A DNA stretch of 64,000 nucleotides, taken from positions 498,001 to 562,000 of the forward strand of contig JAJEKV010000221.1 of the NCBI GenBank assembly GCA_021234155.1, in the 5' to 3' direction. Origin of the DNA: Isoetes taiwanensis (taxonomy: Eukaryota > Streptophyta > Lycopodiopsida > Isoetales > Isoetaceae). Of this stretch, positions 11,606-24,089 are shown piece after piece (position 1 is the first letter of the stretch; each line of letters opens with the position of its first letter). The notes under the pieces are model-generated. The model was not told where the DNA came from, searched no databases, and saw nothing but the letters and a program-made list of their open reading frames with translations. Both the position numbers and the translations under genes were made by a program.

Positions 11606-12952
11606 TTAAGTTTGCCCAATTCGTTTGGTATTGGGGGAGGGTATTCTCGCAATGGTGGAAACTATGATTCTTGTATTGTATTGTATAGAGAATCGTATGT
11701 TTGTGCATGTTTGAGCTGCTTTTTTGTTTTGAGGGGTTAGTTTCTATTTCAGTGGTGTGTTTGTTTAAGTGAACTCAATGGTCTGAGGAAGGAAATTTGG
11801 AGCTTTCCTTTTTTTGAGCGGGGGCGGCAACGCATTTCAGCGGGGCAGGCGAGCAGGGAGGGGTTCTGGGGTGGAGGAAGAGAATGGGATCAAGGCCGGT
11901 TTGCAGCCAATTTGCAGGGCGATTTGCAGGCGTTTGAATGGGGGCAGTGGAGCGAGCAGGGAGTTCCGAGCTGTGTTCTTCTGGCCGGAATCATCCGATT
12001 TAGGATAGAAGCCATACATTAGGCAACTTAAGGCATATTTTCTTTGTTCTATATTTCAGAAATTGCTCTTGTGTTTCTTGAATCTTTCGGTTTGTCGCTT
12101 GGTGATGCTGGGTTCAAATCCCATAAGGACAGGGCTTCAAATCCTCCAGACAGAGCACATCCGTCTCCTCTGTGCTTTGATTCCTCGCTAGGACTGGCAC
12201 AGGATTCACTCCAGACTCCTGGCCGCGCTGAGATCCGTTCATGAGCCATGCATAGTATTAAAATGCATAGCTCCAAGCCAAATTAAAACGGCGAGGAAGC
12301 TGCGAAAGCCGCGTGGCTCATTAATTTCAATTGGGGATTCTGGCAAAGGAATAGAATCGCAGTTGTTAGTGGTAGAAGCAGCTAATTGGGGATCCTTTTC
12401 CGCCATAGCCGCAGCTCCGTGGATGAGAAATTTGCCGCTTTTATGGATTAGCCTGCATGCTGCTATAAACAGCCAGCGTTTCGAAAATAGACTGAAAATG
12501 GAAACTATGCAGAGTGCTATCCGCTCCTGATTGTCAGGATTCATTCCGGCAGGCCGCGCTTATGGCTGGGTTTTTTTTTTGGTTTTTTTTTGGTTAAAAA
12601 ATCTATTCTATTATATTCTATTCTTTGGCTTCAACCATACGTCCGATCTGCACCATTGACACTGCAATGGAGTTCTCTTCTCAAAATTCTGACAGGCTTT
12701 GATTTAGAATCCAACATAGAATATTTGAAAGATGTAATATAACCCATAAAGATTATAAACATGCCAATTTCAATTGCATATACCAATTGATAACATGGGA
12801 TGGTTTCTACATTGATTACAGTCTCCTACGTATATGTTGCAACACGGCATGCATTACCACATTATCTTATTACAACCATTTTGGATTAACACGGACTGCA
12901 ACTTAGCATCTTTTACAGACCCCCGCCCGACTTATGCCCGGCACGGTTTTAG
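11606..12952. other. Intergenic stretch upstream of RPS14
   Basis: No gene is recognised. A tract 'tctattctattatattctattc' at 12603-12626 resembles the (TATTC)n LINE tails, but its upstream part does not match the other tails. The rest is stop-rich. Confidence 0.35.
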
Positions 12953-12961
12953 TTAGGGTTT
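12953..12961 (+). promoter_or_regulatory. Telo-box in the RPS14 promoter/leader
   Basis: TTAGGGTTT (reverse complement AAACCCTAA) lies about 40 bp before the start codon. Telo-boxes are a known feature of plant ribosomal-protein and translation-gene promoters, where they act with other proximal elements in dividing cells. The following pyrimidine-rich 'tttcttcttcta' is a plausible transcription start area (inference). Confidence 0.6.
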
Positions 12962-13001
12962 ATTACGGTTTCTTCTTCTATAGGCGTCTAGGCGCATAAA
13001 C

Positions 13002-13829
<828 letters not shown>

Positions 13830-15105
13830 GACATTTTGTGAGCACAGTGTAAAATTTTTGTTGGAGTTTCAAGAAACAGACGTTCTGTGCTGTACCTTTT
13901 TAATCCTTAATGGAAATATTTATGCGATAGTAGTCTGTTAACTTTGTGGTATCTTATAGCGTGCGTGCATCCCTTTAGTGTATCTTATTAAATTCTTATG
14001 GAATATTTATGCGTTACATAAGTTTAACTTTGGTATTTGTATTGTATGGCTTGCATCAGAAGATGTATTCACATGGAAGCCAAATTGGCCGAGGGACATA
14101 ATAGGACCTAAATTTGGAAACAAAAATTGCAGTGTTCAACTTTGCAGGTTAACTTCCTTTTGTGGAATGCTCTTTCCAGAGCCGATCTAAGAGTCAATAT
14201 ATATGCCTTTGTTCAGACACTAATCTACTTATTTAAAATGTTTCTTTCCGGCAGTGCTAACGCTGGCGCTAACGCTTTTTCCGGCCATTATAACGCTTTT
14301 TCCGGCGAGTTTCTTCATGTTTCATTTTTTGTGTTATCATATTTCTTTTCCGGCTGAGGAAGCACTCGGGTTAGGGTTTTCACTATGCTTCCTTCTATTC
14401 TGCTCTTTCCAGTTTGCATAACGCATGTTGCTCTATTGCGTCTTTTTTCACTCAGAGCATTGATCGGACTAGCAAAATGGCTGGCTCTGAGCAATCATGC
14501 CCAAGGCAAATCCGCCCGTTTTTGTAGTGCAGACGTTTTTTTTGCCCAGCGCAGATTATCCGGCTCCTTCATTCCATAGCCGCGGAGCTCCGACACACAT
14601 TTACATAGAAGCATAAACTGTTTGTGCCCAGTGCAAGGAAGCATAAACTGAAAGCAAAATGAGAAAGATGGCAAGCAAGTGGATTCCAGCGGTTGGATTT
14701 TCTTAATATGGCCAGATTTCAGTAGAAGGATTGAGCAAATTCCACCATTTGTTGTAGGTGATGATTTTTCTTTTTCTATTTGCTGAAATATCTCATTTTT
14801 CTGCTTCCGGCTCCTTATCTGGAGCTTGAAGCATATGATTTACTTATCTGTTTCTATTTTTGCAACATCCCTTTCTACTTTTGCAGCTTCAAGAGTCCTT
14901 TGTAGAAAGCGAGTTTGGCAGAGTACGAAAAATGTCCAGGTAAATTTTTTCTTCATATGCATCCTCTGTTTAGTTGTAGAGGTCTTCATTTATCCAGAAA
15001 AGTATGTCTGGGCAAAAGCTATCCAGAATAGCAAGCTTTGAAGAATTCAGTATGAACCCTTAGGAATTTCTAACTGTCCTAAGGAATTTCGCTACCTTAG
15101 GACAG

Positions 15106-15160
15106 AAGAGAGAGAGAGAGGGGGGGGGGGGAGGGGGAGGGCGAGGGCGAGGGAGAGGGA
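15106..15160 (+). repeat. Low-complexity (GA)n/(G)n tract
   Basis: Alternating GA followed by a run of twelve or more G and GGGCGA/GGGAGA units. Simple sequence with no coding meaning. Confidence 0.8.
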
Positions 15161-15419
15161 CCCCGTTCGTGCTCCCTATCAAGCCAGCCCGTTCCACCTG
15201 CACTGGATAACCACCATGTACCTGAGGTGTTACCTGCACAGGATCAAGCCTCCCCAGGTCGCAAGATAACATAACGGAAGGGCCTTGCATTAACCATATT
15301 CTTAAGCACGGGAGAAAATCATTGGCTTATGGAATTCTTTATAATGCCATGGTGAATATTGAGCGAAGGACGAAAAACAATCCACTATCCGTTTTGCGCC
15401 AAGTAATACGCAAAGTTAG

Positions 15420-15551
15420 GTTATGAGAAGCGTAACGAGGGAAGGCAGAGATGGAGGTAACGGAAAAGGAGAGACGACAGGCTCTGACATTCAAGGTTCA
15501 AGTCCCGCTATGCCCACCCTTTCTTCTTTCTTCCTTTCTTTCTTTCTTTGC
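15420..15551 (+). repeat. Possible tRNA-derived SINE fragment
   Basis: GGTTCAAGTCC at 15495-15505 fits the pol III B box. It is followed by a (TTTC)n-like tail at 15520-15551. A convincing A box and acceptor stem are missing, so a functional tRNA is excluded and the SINE call is weak. Confidence 0.3.
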
Positions 15552-16731
15552 GAGCCTAGCCTGGCCAAAAGCCATGGACCGACCCCATCGTCTTCACTCC
15601 GTAGGAACTACGAGATCGCCCCTGGGTTGAGATGCCGGAGGCAGCACTCAGGGGCCAAAAAAACGTAAAAACGTGCAGGGTTTCTATTTTTCGTATATGG
15701 CATTTCTCTCCTTAGCACGTCCAATATGATGGGCGCTGTTTTTGCCGCTTCTAGCTGTGAAGCAACAATAGAAGCTGTGAAGCAACAACGGCCATACAAG
15801 AATGGCGACCACACTGTAGCTTGAAGAGGATCCAAAGCATCCGTTCAGCCACATCAAAGCATACAGTGACAAAAACATGTAGGTAAATTCTAAAGTAAAT
15901 TCTCTTTCAGATGCATGCTGTTTCTTCTCACATTTTTGTTTCAGATGGTCTTAAATCTTGCCTCATTGGACTAATTCTGCCAGCAAGAAATCATGCCAGC
16001 ATCCTGCCGTGGTTTTAGCTTAATTTTAATCCCGCTTTGTAATCTTGGAGTATGCAAGATGTATTTTGGGGTTTTTGCCAAATGTATGTTCCAGATGCAT
16101 GCTCTTTTAGGTTAATATGTCACCTATTAATAGAGGACTTAGCTTCTATGATTTTCACATGCTATTGTATGTAACAAAACATCCTTCGGGCCTGTCCCTT
16201 TTCTCAGCCACCATTTACCATATTTAAATGCATGGATGGAAGCCTTCAGTAAGGGATAAGGACCGAAAACCTTGATGCATAACAATACGAGTTGCATTTG
16301 AGCTAACAAATGTTGTTTTGTTTTAAGCAATGTTGTTTTTTTCTTTAATGTTTCTGATCTAACTTGCTTGCAGTTATGATGTTTTGCAGATTTGTGGCTT
16401 TTGAAATCGATTTAGTGGAGAAATTAGTGGATATATTCCCAGAAGAAGGTTTTAAGGATTTTTACAATAAACTTAGTCTATCCTCTCCATTTTTGAATGT
16501 CCATTTAACTTATGTTGTTGCCTCAGATTTTTGCATCACCATGTTCTTACACTTCCGAGACGCACTCATTACTGCTGTTCTTGGATCAAATATACCAATT
16601 GTGCCATGTAAAAGGCATTTGCCCAAGTGTTTTATAAGGTATTGTCGGATTCACCGTCATAGCATTTTGTCATGTGAATCCTAATTAATACACCAACCAG
16701 TAGAGTCACAATAGCAGCAGCAGACAAAATT

Positions 16732-16894
16732 GCATCATACTAATTTCACAATGCTGTGGTTCAGGCATTTGAAGTCTCTTTATGTAAATGTGCGCAATGC
16801 TTCCTCCAATGTGGCATCATACTAATTTTCCAATGCTGTAGTCTAGTCATTTGAAGTCTCTTTATGTGAATGCGCGCAATGCTTCCTCCAATGT
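16732..16894. repeat. Tandem duplication of ~82 bp
   Basis: 'gcatcatactaattt' to 'gcttcctccaatgt' is present twice head to tail with a few substitutions (for example gtgcgcaatgc against gcgcgcaatgc). Confidence 0.85.
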
Positions 16895-18070
16895 CTGTTT
16901 AATAATCATTGTCAAACATTTCCAGCGGATCTTTATGGACTTGAAATATAGCTTTAACGTTTTCAAACACAGATGTCGCACCTGGAGATACTATTATTCA
17001 AGCAGATCAAGCACTCTCAAGGTGCAATTAAGTCAGATGAGTATGCAATGAAGGTATTTACCATGGCCATCTCTCCTCCATACAAACACAGCTATAAAAG
17101 GTTCTATTAAGCATATTATTGAGGTTTGTTCAATAACAGATGCTCTATTAAATTCTGTATTTCTTTTCATAAGGCAGGAATGCATAAAAAGATTTGGGCA
17201 CATGAGCTTTTAGGGTTGTATTTTGAGACAGAAGATTTCAAAATCTACAAGATTTCATTTGTAGTTGACGATTAGGGTTCTAACTTAAATATGGCATGCA
17301 TGTGAACTTGAAAGTTGTTTACATATACAAGTGCAAGGCGTTGCTTTTTTTATTACCGCATTATGATCTACAAGCTGTCTTAGATCTACATTCAGACATC
17401 TTAAGGTCCATGCTAATGGAGGAAGACATCTTGATTGAGATATACTCTAATCTACAAGCTTTAAGTTTATGGAGACTTGGTATTTCAAGGGTTTATTATC
17501 TACTATTTGATATTTCTGCTTATCAGATATATGTTGTTTCCTTTTATGATTGATGATTAAGGTTAACAGCTTCGAAATGAAGAATATTTTCTTCGTGGTT
17601 CTGGAATTAATAATTAAAGGTTATAGATATTTGAATATTTGGAGTAAAAATGGTTTTGCCACTACACGGCTTTGCTAAGTTTTTCCCGTCAGGTTTGGCC
17701 GAGTTTCTGCCTATCTTTATAGGGGCAACCAGAACATTGCATATTGACATTATAGGTCTTTATTCAACAAGCAAACATGATTATTATTGTAACTTATTAC
17801 TATTCATTAGAAATCCCTATGGTATACTTATCACATAACATAAGAATATTAACACAATGGAAATATGATTTGAAGTATACATCCTATATATGTGATTATT
17901 CCCTTTGTCTTGAACGTAGAAAATAGTTGCGCCTTATTTTAGGGTTTAAAGGCAGTCCCTACATAAATCAAAAGCCTAATATTGATACAAACCCCTATGT
18001 ATGCCGCATCTATAAGACATTGTTTGCTAACATTGTCACTATCTTGAACACATGCAGCTTCTATGCCCTA

Positions 18071-18218
18071 CATTATCATGTATCTAGCATGGACACATGG
18101 CCCTATGAATTTTGAAAACCTACACACACTTCTACGTAGCCTAGCATTATCATGTATCTAGCATGGACACATGGCCCTATGAATTTTGAAAACCTATACA
18201 CACTTCTACGTAGCCTAG
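18071..18218. repeat. Tandem duplication of 74 bp
   Basis: 'cattatcatgtatctagcat' to 'cttctacgtagcctag' occurs twice with period 74 and one visible difference (ctacac against ctatac), so the duplication is recent. Confidence 0.9.
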
Positions 18219-18248
18219 CGCACCGTTTTGAAGAACTACACACTTTGT

Positions 18249-18438
18249 CACAACTAAACAAATAACATGAACAATTGCTATAAAAGACTACAATCGTCCA
18301 ATCCAAAGCATACAAAGACTATAAAAGTTGCTTGGACTTTTTTTTTGTGTCACAACTAAACAAATAACATGAACGAATGGGGTACTATAAAAGACTACAA
18401 TCGACCAATCCTTCATGCAAAGTTGCTTGGACTTTTTT
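18249..18438. repeat. Tandem duplication of ~100 bp
   Basis: 'cacaactaaacaaataacat' through 'gttgcttggacttttttt' is repeated with period 102. The copies differ by small indels. Confidence 0.85.
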
Positions 18439-18645
18439 TAGAGCACTTATACTGATAATATACAACATGGAAGTATGTGAGCTATTTAATGTTATATCAA
18501 TATATGCTCTATATCAATCATGTGATCCTGGGCACACTTCTACTAAAATTGGCAAACAACTACAATCATCTTAAACAATCTAAGATTGATTTGAATTACT
18601 CAAGTTCCTGCGCGATTCGAAATCACACACAACTATTTATGCGCA

Positions 18646-19185
18646 ACAATGCCGGGCACCCGTGTGATCAATGAGCCCATGATGTTCGAAAAAAGACGGG
18701 TGTTCTTCGTTCAAGGTGCAGGTGGTTTGGGAAAGAGTTTCCTCTTTAACACCATATTGTCTTATGTTCGCGCAAAAGGTATGGTTGCACTTGCTGTTGC
18801 TTCCTCAGGATTTGCATCCACTTTGGCAGGTGCACTCCACATTCAAGGTTCAAGATATTGATAGACATAGATGAGATATCAACTTGCAATATTCTAAAGC
18901 AGAGCGTTTATATTTCGAATTTCTTTGGTGTCTAATAATGCAAAACTTCCATTCCAGTTTGATCGCATGAAATTTCTGCTGCATCCAGCTTTTGGTATGA
19001 CAATCAACAAGTCCTAGGGCCAGACAATGAAAATGGTTGGTTTGTATTTGCCAAAACCAGCAAATAATGCCCATTCTTCCCAAATAACATACGTTGTTGT
19101 TGAAAGTTGCACATATGGACGTAAAGGGCAAGTCAAAACACATGCCAAAACATTAGCCCGGCAACGCCGGGCACACGTTTACTAG
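18646..19185 (+). mobile_element. Helitron remnant with intact 3' terminus
   Basis: The right end has the Helitron signature: a GC-rich hairpin GCCCGGC-AAC-GCCGGGC (19156-19172) followed 9 nt later by CTAG (19182-19185), then host T. A helicase fragment lies 250 bp upstream on the same strand. The sequence 'caatgccgggcacccgtg' at 18648-18665 resembles the 3' terminus and may mark an older end or a rearrangement. The 5' end is not identified. Confidence 0.65.
18661..18912 (+). pseudogene. Helitron PIF1-like helicase fragment
   Basis: RRVFFVQGAGGLGKSFLF contains the Walker A motif (GAGGLGKS), followed by SYVRAKGMVALAVASSGFAS, as in the helicase domain of plant Helitron Rep/Hel proteins. Near 18826 the frame shifts by one. 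The next frame continues with HSRFKILIDIDEISTCNI and KQS, the conserved block that normally follows. The rest of Rep/Hel is absent. A host PIF1 helicase is the alternative, but the neighbouring Helitron terminus argues for the transposon. Confidence 0.75.
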
Positions 19186-20249
19186 TCTATCTACTTAAAA
19201 AGTTTTTGGGGTTTACCACTCATGCTGGTGTGATGCTTTTTCCAGCGTGAGCAGTGTGAGTTTTGGAGCACAAAAAAAGTCTCGGCTGTTTCTTCTACTC
19301 CTTCAGAAATATGCGAGGTGAGCGGTGGGTAATGCCAGAGTCCATCATTACAGGGATAGATTCTCCTCCTCCGAGTCTTATTATTTTTGGTAGTAAATGA
19401 AGGGAGTTTAAAGCTTACCTTAGAACTTACCCTAAATTGCAAAGAGCGTCACCGAAGTGAAGCATACAATCTGAAACAGGTATATGAGTTTTTTCTTTGC
19501 ATTTTGGTTTAACCACAGGCTTTTATTTGCAGCTTTTGGTTAACCAGTTTGCCATCTTTGGCATTCCGGCACAGGGTTTCAATCAACAGAGGGGTCGAAT
19601 TCACTGAAGCAGAGGAGTCGTGAAGCAAAGGAAGCTTAAGGTGAACTCTTTTCCTTCTTTCTGTATTGCATTTTCTGTTTTGCTCATCGCTTAGATTTCT
19701 TAACATGAAAACTTGGTTTTCTGCCTCTAACTTGGATTCCTTTGGATATGAAGGGCCTGAAACTCTAGCTATGGCATTCAGAGAACCGTTCACAAAAAAT
19801 ATGAGAGCTTTAGCATCCCTTGCATATCTCAATCTGCCGTTGTTTTTAATTTGTTTTGGTCAGGACATACTCCATTGCTCTTTGAATTTATTGCTCTTTT
19901 TTTGCCCTGATAGAGTGCATTGTTCAGAACAGAGTCCTCTGATGAAATTGCCTTATTTTTCAATCCATCCCATGCTTTTGGCTCTATTTTTTAATTGTCT
20001 GCTAGCAAAATCGGTGAACCTTAATCGACCACTTTGACATAATCTGTTGCTCCCGCGAGCTTGCCTTTTGTCCCATGTTAGAATTTTGTAGATATTTATG
20101 TATGCCGAATTTCTTTAACAGACTTTGTGGGATAAAAACCCTTCAATTTGGGATCCATTACATTCTGAGAAGTGGCCTTGCCCATTCTAGGTCTCTTTTC
20201 TATCTTAGAAGAAATTTATCTATGTGTTGTTTTGATTCCATCCCCAGTT
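19186..20249. other. Stretch without a recognisable gene
   Basis: Open frames of 80-120 codons overlap on opposite strands (19509-20037) without a recognisable domain. No RNA gene was seen. Confidence 0.4.
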
Positions 20250-20336
20250 ACCTTAGGAATAACATTTACATAGTATTTGCCATAATTCCAATAACCCATT
20301 CGCCGTGGACCACTCCCCCGTGCTTGCTCCATATCA
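20250..20336 (-). repeat. Truncated outer LTR of the array (87 bp)
   Basis: Matches the last ~87 bp of the 768-bp LTR ('accttaggaataac' to 'tgctccatatca'). The left part is missing, so no left target-site duplication can be read. Confidence 0.8.
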
Positions 20337-21854
20337 ATCCATCCTTCTCAAGATAGATCGTCCGCGATCGTCCAAGATACGCTCAATTTCAGTCCATCCC
20401 TTCTCAAGAAGGTTCACCCCGTGATCATCCAAGATACGCTCCATTTCAATCCATCCCTTCTCAAGATGGATCTTCCATGGTCATCACCAGTCTGAAAGTT
20501 TTATAATCCCTGCAAAACTCCAGAAGTAGTTACGGATATCCACGTACTTCCACAGTACGATGTAACCCTTGTACCTCCGTGGTACGTTATTATCTTTCGT
20601 ACCTCCGCGGTACTACTTGATTGTATCGCCACCACGATACAGTGTATCTCCAAGATACATATGCAACTTTTGTCAAGCCAATTGTGTTGCAATCACAATT
20701 ACTAGTCTTCAAAAGTATACATCTTATGTTCTCTTTTTCAAGCCGATTGTGCTGCAGACACAATCACTAGTCTACCAAGAGGCATTCCCTATCTAGTATA
20801 CCATGTTCAAGCCTACTATGTTGCAATCATAGTTGCTAGTCTACCATGGGTATACACAACAAAAGTATCTATTCTTTATTCCAAATAAAGAAATTCAACT
20901 TAGGAACTTTACCCATAAGCCTGTCCCATAGGAAACAATTTGAGCGCCCATATCCTTGACAACTTTTATGTAAAGTGTCCCCCCCAATGCTTAACACTAA
21001 GCAAACCTGCAAATAAGTTCAAGTGTTAATATAGATGACTTCCCAAGTCAAATATTTATATAAATGACTCCCACGGCCAATCAGTCTCTCAGATCACCAC
21101 GATCTGACTCCGCAATCCCAAGCAGGATGCTTTTGCGGTTCTCCATACTCAGGCTTAAAGGTTGGAATTTACACAGGCTAAAATGACCAAGATGAACTTC
21201 TAGAGATGGCAAGAGGTTATGGCTGGTAGTTTGGCTATTATGACAAAGCAGGGCTCAATGTTTTGCAGCAGTGGTTTACTTGTCTCCATGACAAGCTACT
21301 TGTCTCCATGACAACTCGTCTCCACGATAAACTACTTGTCTCCATGACAAGCTTTTCCATGACAACCTAGCAGTCACCCTTATTATTCCATAATTTCCAA
21401 AGGATCATAGAAGTTTCCCCAATAATCCGAACTCGTTCACAACAAGTCAGTCCATATACTTCGAGCATTCTCCACGAAAGCACCTAGTTTTCTTTTTCTC
21501 TGCTACTGATGCTCCAGATTCGCTTGCAGCAATGGTCACCAAATCCACCTCAATTCCATTAACTGCTCTAATATTGAAATCATATGATTTCCCTTCATGT
21601 ATAAAGGCCTTTACTCCATTAGGATAATCCAAATATCTTTTTGTGATCCTCAAAATGATAATCTCTTCTTCATTCCATTGCCATGCTCCAGCAAAATAAG
21701 AGCTAATAGTAGTTCTTGCAGCACATACAAGAACAATGATCTTTACGGCCCTCTGGGAAATTCCTAGCTCTATCTTTTGTGAGTCTAAATTCCACTGGTA
21801 ATCCCATTGCCCATGGTTCCCAAAGGAATCGCAAATCTCCGCTCTGATACCACT
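20337..21854 (-). mobile_element. Interior unit 1 (non-coding, hairpin-rich)
   Basis: Read on the minus strand it begins with the primer-binding site at 21852-21841 and ends at a purine-rich tract (complement of 'atccatccttctc') next to the LTR. That tract occurs three times in a ~55-65-bp tandem repeat (20337-20475). Between 20543 and 20833 at least eight short perfect inverted repeats follow one another, with more at 21037-21049, about 21091-21107 and 21280-21370. A minus-strand frame of 63 codons (20692-20501) recurs in all three units, but it reads through the hairpins and shows no domain. A second frame (21653-21447) contains YLDYPNGVKAFIHEGKSYDF. It is interrupted in unit 3. Confidence 0.7.
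21841..21852 (-). other. Primer-binding site of array unit 1
   Basis: The minus strand reads TGGTATCAGAGC, the usual plant retrotransposon site complementary to the 3' end of initiator Met-tRNA, two bases from the LTR. Identical sites lie at 34949-34960 and 37246-37257. Confidence 0.85.
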
Positions 21855-22383
21855 TGATACGATTCATGTATATTTGGGAAGTTGCAATAACACAGAATCA
21901 TAGAACCCACAATGAAATAATAGAACACATGACTAAAGAAGGTTTATTCATGCACAATTGATATGGCAGCACCATTAACCACCCAACCAGATCCACTGGG
22001 TTATGGCAAAACACAAGTGCTCTATGGCAAATACAAATCTCTGGCGTTGGGTTATTGGCCCTCCAGGCTAATCTCACTACTCCACGTAGCCACTATAAGA
22101 AAGTAATTGCAAATCTGTAAAGTCGCTGTAGCAGTAATTTGTGACCCCCTGTCACGTTTTTGGCCATTACTCTCTCAAACGGGTGAACTACGATATTTGC
22201 CGCTCCAATTTGGAAACTAGACTCCGAGACGGTTCCAACGAGGTAAAGGTCGCCGCAAGCGGACCTCTGGTTAATGCCCCTTTATATTATTAGGTGACCT
22301 TGGGAATAACATTTACATAGTATTTGCCATAATTCCAATAACCTATTCGCCGTGGACCACTCCCCCGTGCTTGCTTCATATCA
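21855..22383 (-). repeat. Shared LTR between units 1 and 2, internally deleted (529 bp)
   Basis: Begins TGATACGATTC and ends GCTTCATATCA. Compared with the 768-bp LTRs it lacks about 240 bp between 'ggacctctggtt' and 'atgccccttta'. Confidence 0.85.
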
Positions 22384-22961
22384 ATCCATCCCTTCTCAAG
22401 ATAGATCGTCCGCGATCGTCCAAGATACGCTCAATTTCAGTCCATCCCTTCTCAAGATGGATCTTCCATGGTCATCACCAGTCTGAAAGTTTTATAATCC
22501 CTGCAAAACTCCAGAAGTAGTTACGGATATCCACATACTTTCACAGTATGATGTATCGCTTGTACCTCCATGGTACGTTATTATCTTTCGTACCTCTGCG
22601 GTACTACTTGATTGTATCGCCACCACGATACAGTGTATCTCCAAGATACATATGCAACTTTTGTCAACCCAATTGTGTTGCAATCACAATTACTAGTCTT
22701 CAAAAGTATACATCTTATGCTCTCTTGTTCAAGCCGATTGTGCTGCAGACACAATCACTAGTCTACCAAGAGGCATTCCCTATCTAGTATACCATGTTCA
22801 AGCCTACTATGTTGCAATCATAGTTGCTAGTCTACCATGGGCATACACAACAAAAGTATCTATTCTTTATTCCATACATCTTATGCTCTCTTGTTCAAGC
22901 CGATTGTGCTGCAGACACAATCACTAGTCTACCAAGAGGCATTCCCTATCTAGTATACCAT
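22384..22961 (-). mobile_element. Interior unit 2, left part
   Basis: Collinear with 20337-20860. An 88-bp segment (22708-22795) is repeated at 22874-22961, and the second copy ends where the 11-kb insertion starts. The unit continues at 34045. Confidence 0.75.
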
Positions 22962-23388
22962 TAGGGCGGATTTGGGGTCTCAAAATGGCCTCCTATCAGC
23001 CATTCCACGTCATATTTCCGCTCCTTTTTTCCCATGCCACCTAGGATACCAAAATCTCATCATTACAGATTTAGTTGGAATATTCTCCCAGAATAAGGGG
23101 GATTGCGCATTCATGGCGCCATATGTATTTAATTCTGTTGGTTGTCAGACAGGCTGATGCAACATGTGGCGCTTCTAAAAAGCCACTTGCATTATAGCAT
23201 ACCTGCAACTCATGACGGTGCCTCTTGGTTTGTCAGATACCAAGCGTGCGTGTCACCGATTCTTGCGCTATTTTCATTTAGAGGCCATGGCCATACAAGC
23301 TTTCCGCCTTCCACATTTCAAAATTTGAATGTGTAGGTTGAAGCTTTGTATCAGACTTTCATTTCGAGGCGCTGCGGCTGCGCCTTAT

Positions 23389-23596
23389 GGGTGGTTCACA
23401 TGGAGAAGTTTAGGCCCTCCGCTTAGTTCTAGCGGAGTCAGCACTGATTAAAAATTCATTTGCATCAGCCTACATAAGTTGGATCTTGCAAGGGCTGATT
23501 TTCCAAAACGGGGGCTGAATTTTTTTGCCTCAACCCAAGTTCAAGCCGAGGTTTTAAGCCCGGTAACTAGCGATTCGTCCATGTGAACCCAGCATT
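23389..23596. mobile_element. Possible small inverted-repeat element (~200 bp)
   Basis: GGTTCACATGGA near 23393-23405 is the reverse complement of TCCATGTGAACC near 23578-23590, enclosing a non-coding stretch. This fits a MITE-like element. The ends and target duplication are not certain. Confidence 0.35.
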
Positions 23597-23740
23597 AACC
23601 GGGATCTTTACTTCATCCCAATACAGGCTTTCCGCCCCCTACAATTCGAAATTTGAATTTGCTTAATGTATAAAAGCATGGATTGTAGGAGAATGGACTT
23701 TTCGATTTCCATATGCACGTTGCAAATTTCAAAAACGAGG

Positions 23741-24089
23741 TGTTAGAGCCTGGACTCTAACCTTGCAAGAAGGATAAAAAACCCAACAATCCAAGCTCAA
23801 TCTAACAGAACAAGGCAATGCACAACACAAAGAATCTCCATCTCCATAGCTAGATTAAGCCAAATGCTCTCTCTCAATACACCGTCTCTCTCCCTCTGTC
23901 TGTTCTTCTCTCTCTTCTCAGATAATACAATGCTCATCATGGATACGTGCAAATATCCTGCACGCGTGCATGTGCGTACATCACTCCATATACGGTATAT
24001 ACTATCTTCTATACCACTTCAATAGTGGTGAATATGGTGAGTGGTGACAAGTGTGGTGAGTGGTGAATGGTGTGGTGACGACCCCAACA
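23741..24089 (-). repeat. 3' LTR of the gypsy element (349 bp)
   Basis: Matches 30394-30761 throughout. It contains 'gtggtgagtggtgacaagtg' minisatellite-like units once fewer than its partner. The start forms a small hairpin, GTTAGAG...CTCTAAC. Confidence 0.9.

Larger units (their letters stand above)
13830..18640. other. Long AT-rich intergenic stretch with local duplications
   Basis: No protein family is recognisable in any frame over about 4.8 kb. What can be seen are a purine-rich low-complexity tract (15106-15160), a tRNA B-box-like site (15495), and three separate tandem duplications listed below. Open frames of 60-110 codons have AT-driven composition and no motif. Confidence 0.5.

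Noticed and set aside
12044-12244. tRNA-like B box GGTTCAAATCC at about 12111
   Set aside because: No A box at proper distance and no tail or acceptor stem, so it is likely a chance match.
15060-15290. Pro-rich minus-strand protein
   Set aside because: Its Pro/Arg run comes from the (GA)n/(G)n low-complexity tract. No other support.
20501-20692. Conserved 63-codon gene in the LTR array (also 22492-22683 and 35896-36087)
   Set aside because: The frame is shared because the DNA is shared. It has no domain, runs through the hairpins, and changes between copies are not biased to synonymous sites by eye.
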